Origin: Anthoceros angustus
Taxonomy: Eukaryota > Streptophyta > Anthocerotopsida > Anthocerotales > Anthocerotaceae
Assembly (NCBI GenBank): GCA_010909165.1
Contig: MU008178.1
Coordinates: 818,369-882,368, forward strand
Direction: 5' to 3'
Length of the DNA: 64,000 bases
Part shown: positions 58,099 through 64,000 of the stretch, piece by piece
Position numbering within the stretch: the stretch's first letter is position 1
How the letters are laid out: each line of letters opens with the position of its first letter
The notes under the pieces: generated by a model
Databases searched by the model: none
Seen by the model: the letters and a program-made list of their open reading frames with translations, nothing else
Told to the model about the DNA's origin: nothing
Made by a program: the position numbers and the translations under genes

Positions 58099-60433
58099 GC
58101 GGTGGAAGGAGTGGATGTTCGCCAAAGCAAGTTGCAGCAAGGTTTGAGGAGGCGGTGGGCGGCGGGACGTGCTTACCCTACGGTTTGGGAATGTGAGCAG
58201 GTGTGATGCTTATGGGTGGAAGGGATCGGATAAGTCGGACAAGGAGTGGAGAAACATCGACGACTTGGTTTTCAAGATATCTGACAAGCGAGCATCAAAG
58301 AAGATCCCTAGGTTGATGGCCATTGGCATCCTTGTTGAGAGAGTGCATCGGTTGGGGCGCCTATGCACGAAAACTAATGAGGTAAAGGCCTCCAAGCACA
58401 AGAAATGTGAGGACATGGAGAAGGATAAGAAAGTGCACAAGGAGAAGGAGACCCACGGATCACATGGCCCTATGGCGAGGTCACAGAGCAAGGGAAGGGC
58501 AAGAAGGCATGTTGGGGCGGTGTCCTCGGACTCGAGGACAGTGATGAGGTTAGAGAGGTGGCCGGTGGAAGCAAGACCAAGGAGGACTTGCATGCAGGAG
58601 CGTGAGCAAGAATGAAGAGGAGGTTGATGTCATAAAGCGGTGAGGAGGAGGAAACCATCGTTCCGAGGCGGAGGATGTAGAAGGAGGCAGTGCAATGTCG
58701 GTGGGTTTTCCTTATAGTTTTAGATTCCTGCGGTTTAAGATTCACATGAGTGCTACCCTTAGGTCATGTGCTTTGCTTAGGACTGCAGGACTGCCTTGAG
58801 CCCAATGCTCATTTGGAAGGGTTTGTTCACGTTTTATCCATCACGTTTATGAGGTTTGAGCTTGATTTATGTGAGCTTGCTCTTATTGATTGCATAGAGG
58901 GAGCAACAAGCTTGACAAGTTCTTTGCTGGTCTTGACTTAGCCTCGATCTTGTAAAGTTCACTTACATTGCTTGCTAGCGTATCTTTGTTTGTGTGAGCT
59001 TGGTGTTTTGTGGATTCGAGATAGACTCTTGCGGTAGCTCAATTGTGAGGATTCTTCACGGGAGGGAGGAGAGAGGGGCCTCATGGGCATTCCGACATCT
59101 ATCTGTGCGATTTGGCGGGGGCCACTTTGGGCACATCAACACCTAGTGGTGTCTTGTCATGTCGTCATATGCGCATGTAGTGTATGCTTGTCATGTCGTC
59201 GTCCAATCGATCCGTCATGCATGGCGGGTGGTGACGGTGGCGTCTTGGAGTGTGGGCGGTTTCTTGATCGTCGTGTATTCATGCGGTGGAAGGAGTGGAT
59301 GTTCGCCAAAGCAAGTTGCAGCAAGGTTTGAGGGAGGCGGCGTGACGACGTGCTTACCCTCCGGTTTGGGGTAACAGAATGTAATGATGCTTATGGGTGG
59401 AAGGGATCGGATAAGTCGGACAAGGAGTGGAGAAACATCGACGACTTGGTTTTCAAGATATCTGACAAGCGAGCATCAAAGAAGATCCCTAGGTTGATGG
59501 CCATTGGCATCCTTGTTGAGAAAAAGTTGCAGTCGCTGGCCTATGGCCTATACGTAAAACTAATGAGGTAAAGGCCTCCAAGCACAAGAAATGTGAGGAC
59601 ATGGAGAAGGATAAGAAAGTGCACAAGGAGAAGGAGACCTGGATCACATGGCCCTATGGCGAGGTCACAGAGCAAGGGAAGGGCAAGAAGGTCAGAAAGA
59701 GCTGTCCCTGACTCGAGGACACCGTGATGAGGTTAGAGGTGACGGTGGAGAGCAAGACCCAAATGAGGACTTGCATGCAGGAGCGTGAGCAAGAATGTAA
59801 AGAGGAGGTTGATGTCAGGCGTCGAGGAGGACTAAACCATGCTGAGGATGTAGAACCGAGACAAAAATGTCGTGGGTTTTCCTTATAGTTTTAGATTCCG
59901 GTTTAAGATTCATGTGAGTGCTACCCTTAGGTCATGTGCTTTGCTTAGGACCAGGACTCGCCTTGAGCCCAATGCTCATTTGGAAGGGTTTGTTCCAGTT
60001 TTCGCATCCATCACGCGTTTAATGTGTTTGAGCTTGATTTATGTGAGCTTGCTCTTGATTGCATAGAGGGAGCAACAAGCTTGACAAGTTCTTTGCTGGT
60101 CTTGACTTAGCCTCGATCTTGTAAAGTTCACTTATACCGCTACAATGTAAGCCGCTTGTGAGCTTGGTGTTTTCTGGATTCGATAGACTCTTGCGGTAGC
60201 TCAATTGTGAGGATTCTTCACGGGAGGGAGGGAGGAGAGGGGCCTCATGGGCATTCCGACATCTATCCGTGTGCTTTGGGGCCATCACATCAACACCTAG
60301 TGGTGTCTTGTCATGTCGCCACACCGCATGTAGTGTATGCTTGTCATGTCGTGCCCTTTGTGCACAATATGCATGGCGGGTGGTGATACGGTGGCGTCTT
60401 GGAGTGTGGGCGCTTTTCGCCGTATTCATTCGG
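58099..60433. repeat. Two tandem units of a 1.18-kb repeat
   Basis: Unit 1 is about 58099-59282 and unit 2 about 59283-60433; both start 'gcggtggaaggagtggatg' and end in 'tgtgggcggtttc' or its variant, followed by 'gtattcat'. Unit 1 carries a plus-strand frame (58169-58615) with 'GWKGSDKSDKEWRNIDDLVF' and a Lys-rich segment; in unit 2 the same frame breaks after about 70 codons. The putative protein is not recognised. Differences are scattered substitutions and short indels, so this duplication is older than the 11.57-kb one, or more error-prone. Confidence 0.88.
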
Positions 60434-60439
60434 AAGTGA

Positions 60440-60790
60440 TGATTTTGTTCATGTCATCATGTCACGCCAGCACCGTAGGCATCTGTTCATCTTGTCATCG
60501 TATCACGTTGTGCACTGTAGGCATCCATTCATCTTGTCATCGTGTCACGTTGTGCACAGCATCTGTTCATCTTGTCATCATGTCACGTTGTGCACTGTAG
60601 GCATCTGTTCATCTTGTCATCATCTCACGTTGTGCACCGTGGGCAATTGTTCATCTTGTCATCATGTCACTTTGTGCACTTGTGGGCATTTGTTCATGCT
60701 GTCATCATGTCACGTTGTGCACACGGGCATTTGTTCATGCTGTCATCATGTCACGTTGTGCACCTGTGGGCATTTCTCCTGCCGTCATGT
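60440..60790. repeat. 42-bp minisatellite, about eight to nine units
   Basis: Head-to-tail units of 41-43 bp, core 'gttcatcttgtcatcatg' then 'tcacgttgtgcac' and 'tgtgggcat'. As 42 is a multiple of three, all frames can stay open, which explains the Cys/His/Ser-rich 178-codon frame at 60399-60935. More degenerate units continue to about 60980. Units are contiguous with no unique spacers. Confidence 0.9.
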
Positions 60791-60980
60791 TGTCATGGAC
60801 ATCTTACAATTCTTGATGCCATTGTTATTATGTGACATTGTGGACACATGTGCAGCTATTCATCTGGCATTCACATTTTGGACCTGTGGGCACTTTCTCA
60901 TCTTGTCTTCTTGGGTGGCATGGTGGACATGTTAGCATTTCCTCAAGTTGTCGTGTGCACACTTGTTTTCGTGTGTAGGC

Positions 60981-62229
60981 TGGGATACGCTAGAGTTGCA
61001 CACAAAGATCAAAAATCGGTGGAAGACCTCATCTCCTTGTCGAGCAAGAGACCGGTGTCGGTGATTGCAAGCGAGGAGACAAGCAACCTTGCAGCAAAAA
61101 TTGCTCTAGGGGAGCTCTGGCAGCGCCCTTGGCGCAATCTGCTATAACAAGGAGGTGCGGTTTTGTGGAGCAGTCATCAACTTCATACTCACACGAGCCT
61201 GACCTAATTATGTCATCGCTGCGGTAGAAGATGCACATGTTGCTCGTGTCCGAGCTGGTGCGTGCGGTCACGGGAGGCGGCGAACAATCTGAGAGCCAAC
61301 AACAAAAAGCGTGACGCCCTCCAACGAACTGTTAATCTGGCGGAGGATTTACATGATGCCTTTGGCCGCATACATAGCTTGACGCTCAAGAAAGAAAGGA
61401 CTCCTCAATGGATTCCAGCCCCTTCTTACACTAGCCAGAATGTAGCCCTCCAGATCACGAAGTGCTGCGTGTGCACGGTATACGCCCTATGCATGCCTTG
61501 TTTCGTGTACTGAGATCTGTTCCATGCATCTAACTGCAATTGGTTTTGTGGTGCTATGTAGGGGATTCGGATGCTATGACTTTGTTTTCCTCCCTTGTGG
61601 GCCTTGTTTTCACGATGTATGCCTCTACCAACATCTTTGGTCGGGGTGACTGCCCCAATCCTGCTTGTTCTCTTCAAGTCCCGGCATAGTGGTTGCGGGC
61701 CAAGGGTTGGCCATTCACTAGTGGAGTCCAACGGATGCACAGGAGCGTGACCCGAGGCGAGTGGAGAGCATTATCATGGTACTGCAAGAATTCCACATCA
61801 TGGAGCACCGTTTGGAAGAATTGTTGGGGGTCTTTGCTGCAGGATAGTGCCCACAGTGACTCACATAAGAAGGCGGTTCATGAGTCTCCGGTTAGTAGTG
61901 CTCTAAGGTTGTTGCTTTGCATGGAAAAGCTATATCTGAACCTTTGTGCTAATGAGCAATTCTGCTCCCTAGGCACATATAGGTCACGCTGCCCTCGCTT
62001 GTACCGAGGCGTTGATCACACCACCACGTGGGCAGCGGCCACCTACTTTCTCTGCCTTCACGACATGGTCCTACAACTCCCGCTCAAAAGGAGCAAAAAT
62101 TTCCTTGCATGTCTTCACCAAACCATTTCTAGCAAAGAGTGTGGGCTGTTCAAAGCAAACTCATTTAAGCTTGTTGCCCAAACTTTTGCGTTCCACATAC
62201 TCCCCTCCTCACTGTTTGCGTCCTGAACA
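60981..62229. other. No recognisable gene; likely flank of the retroelement
   Basis: Short frames only. The part near 61620-62229 lies downstream of the minus-strand Ty3/gypsy integrase and may contain the end of that element, but no long terminal repeat pair could be identified by eye. Confidence 0.35.
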
Positions 62230-63700
62230 ACTCTCGGTGAAGGTACTTCTTAACCTTCCACCCATTCACTCTAGTTGGCGCAAATCCCCATCCACCGTAG
62301 TTGCGGATCCATTCTCATACTGCCACCACCTCATAAGGTCCCATCCATCTCAACCTAAGCTTCCTAAGTCCATATATGGCTATCATATAGAAGAACCAAA
62401 TCCCGGCCATGATAGCTTCTTGCTTCCTCAACTTCCCATCATGCCTATCCTTTCTAAGCTCACAGATTATGAGTTTCTTCTAAAGCATCTTCCCTCGTTC
62501 CTCATGCTCTATGAAAGATTCTAGTCTAGCTACGGCTATCTTCTAGTCATCGCTCATCCTCCATGATTCTATAGGTAGGTACTTCAAATTCTCGGCATCA
62601 CGGAGACATGCCATATGTTAAATAATAAGGGGTCTTCTTGGTTGTCACCTTCTCTGTCATCTGTAAGCCCATAGCAGAATGTAGCTTAGTGTCCCAATCA
62701 TACATGTGAGTCACGATTACCTTGGTCAAGATTGTACACAGCCCATTCGTTTTCTCAAATCAAACCATTCGCTTTGGGATTGTAAGGAGTTGTCTTTCGA
62801 TGCCGAATGTTGAAGTAGGTGGTGAGAGTCTCGATCAGTTGAGGAAATGAGTTCCCCATCGACCAACTCAAAAGGACATCCATACCTCGTTATAATGTTC
62901 TCAAAGAAACTTCTCTGCGGTCGTCCTTCCTTGTTGCTTGACCTCCACCATCTTTGTACAATAGTCCGTAGCCACCAAGATATATTGCTTCCTTGTCCAT
63001 TGTGTGGGTGGCTTGATTGGACCTACAAAATCTATACCCACTTCTCAAATGGTGCCAAAGGTAGTATGTAGGTGAGAGGCCCTTTGTGTTGACAAAGTGG
63101 GCCTTCCAACCCTCGACACGCATCACACCTCCTAATAAATTCCACACATCCCTCTGCATTGTAGCCCACGAGCTGCATCCAAGACCTTCTTCACGGTGAT
63201 TTGCGTCGAATAATGACCACCAGCCTCTTACGCATGTAAAACACATGACCAAAGCGCTTCTCTAATTTCCGGACATCGCCGAATCTTCTCGTCTGGACCA
63301 AGCTTACAAGACCCCATCCGTAGGCAATAAGGGGCTGTCTTGTGGAGAAAAACAGCTCGCCCTCCCTAGACAAACCATCGGGCATGATTCCATGCTCTAG
63401 AAAATTTCGTACCTCACCATTCAAGTATCTTGGGCATGAACGCCCCTCACGTTCTAATCTCCTCCTTCCACGCATACCACGTCGCCTCCTAGCTCGCCCA
63501 CCAGCAGCCCTGACGGCGTTGTTCCATCCACAAATCCAGTTTCTCCCGCTTTGTCCATGCAAGTTTTGAGCTGCGTTTGCATGCTCCTCCAACAACGTTC
63601 GGATTTCTTCCATTCCTGCTGGTCTAGCCTCGTGTCCAGGTCCAGCTCGTGCTCCCATGGCGACCTCCTCCTGTTGCACCCCATGGCCACCTCATGAGTG
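62230..63700 (-). mobile_element. Decayed Ty3/gypsy retrotransposon, integrase region
   Basis: Read on the minus strand, blocks of a Ty3/gypsy polyprotein follow in order but in shifting frames: 'YLNGEVRNFLEHG' (about 63390-63430), the HHCC zinc-binding area with 'FYMR' and 'WATMQRDVWN' (63145-63250), the core start 'FVGPI' equivalent near 63030, 'YILVATDY' equivalent near 62975, 'ITRYGCPFELV' near 62875 and 'HRKTTPYNPKANG' near 62775-62815. Stops and frame changes occur throughout. Upstream, about 63440-63700 looks gag-like and directly abuts the RNase H/integrase junction, so protease and RT appear to have been deleted. Confidence 0.82.
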
Positions 63701-64000
63701 ATTTCCCATGAATCGCCATTTTCTTCTCCTGCTTTTGCTCAAGCTTCATGGGATGCATCTCCTTCCTCGCCCTCTGGCGCACCTACCTCCCTAGGGCCTT
63801 CTCCTCCGGCCCCATGGCGCCTGGCCTCGCCAAGTGGGGCGCCTTTTCTTTTGCTTGAACCGGCGCTCCCATATCCGCTTCTTTCTTTTGCCAACGCTGG
63901 CCTCCACTTGCAGCCCTCCTGACTGCTCACCCTTGAGGAGCATTCCAGCCTCCTCCTCGCGCCCATACTGGCGCCCTTTTATCCCTCTCGGTTCCAGTTG
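63701..64000. other. Biased-composition right edge, possibly retroelement gag leader
   Basis: On the minus strand the translation is rich in Gly, Glu, Arg and Ala and runs towards the gag-like segment. It may be the start of the same element, whose remainder lies beyond the window. No gene can be confirmed. Confidence 0.3.

Noticed and set aside
60440-60980. CRISPR-like array
   Set aside because: Units are contiguous and similar along their whole length, with no unique spacers, and the genome is a plant's.

Overview
This is nuclear DNA of a land plant. The intron-rich genes have GT..AG introns of roughly 80-200 bp, and the gene set is typically plant: a PLS-class pentatricopeptide repeat (PPR) protein, full-size PDR/ABCG transporters, DRB-type double-stranded-RNA-binding proteins and F-box proteins. 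The PPR family style (repeated 'YASCGS' helices and a recurrent insertion ending in 'KG+A') and the compact spacing fit a seed-free vascular plant such as a lycophyte or fern. That placement rests on memory of the families and is only moderately secure.

Layout. 0.4-15.2 kb is ordinary gene space, all on the minus strand: DRB gene a, eIF3d, two different F-box genes, DRB gene b (a duplicate of a), and a 1,077-residue intronless PPR gene (PPR-A). 15.2-50 kb holds three copies of one module: a minus-strand PPR gene, a plus-strand tubulin-cofactor-C (TBCC) gene, and a minus-strand PDR transporter. Module 1 (PPR-A, truncated TBCC, PDR1) and module 2 (chimeric truncated PPR, the same truncated TBCC, PDR1 again) belong to an 11.57-kb head-to-tail duplication that is nearly identical. 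Module 3 (decayed PPR-B, intact TBCC, PDR2) is an older diverged copy. PDR2 carries a further 1.13-kb internal tandem duplication and a 110-bp one. 50-64 kb is repeat-rich and gene-poor: minisatellites, a LINE reverse-transcriptase zinc-finger relic, a 124-bp periodic satellite, a 1.18-kb tandem repeat, a 42-bp minisatellite and a decayed Ty3/gypsy integrase.

How the parts relate. eIF3d is a housekeeping translation-initiation gene. The two DRB genes would act in small-RNA or dsRNA pathways. The F-box genes would supply substrate adaptors for SCF ubiquitin ligases. PPR-A is predicted to act on organellar RNA. TBCC serves tubulin folding, and the PDR pumps would export secondary metabolites or hormones at the plasma membrane. 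No pathway links them. The structural story of the window is repeated segmental duplication with non-allelic recombination inside the PPR genes.

Data-quality caution. The two 11.57-kb copies differ mainly by one- to five-base losses, mostly in homopolymers or short repeats. Each copy is frameshifted where the other is intact. The same pattern occurs in the PDR2 internal duplicates and in one F-box gene. Many apparent frameshifts are therefore probably sequence errors, and part of the duplication could be an assembly artefact. I found no convincing previously undescribed biological system. The most notable real signals are the mosaic PPR at 25.35-26.75 kb and a perfect 21-bp fold-back at 38.06-38.10 kb.
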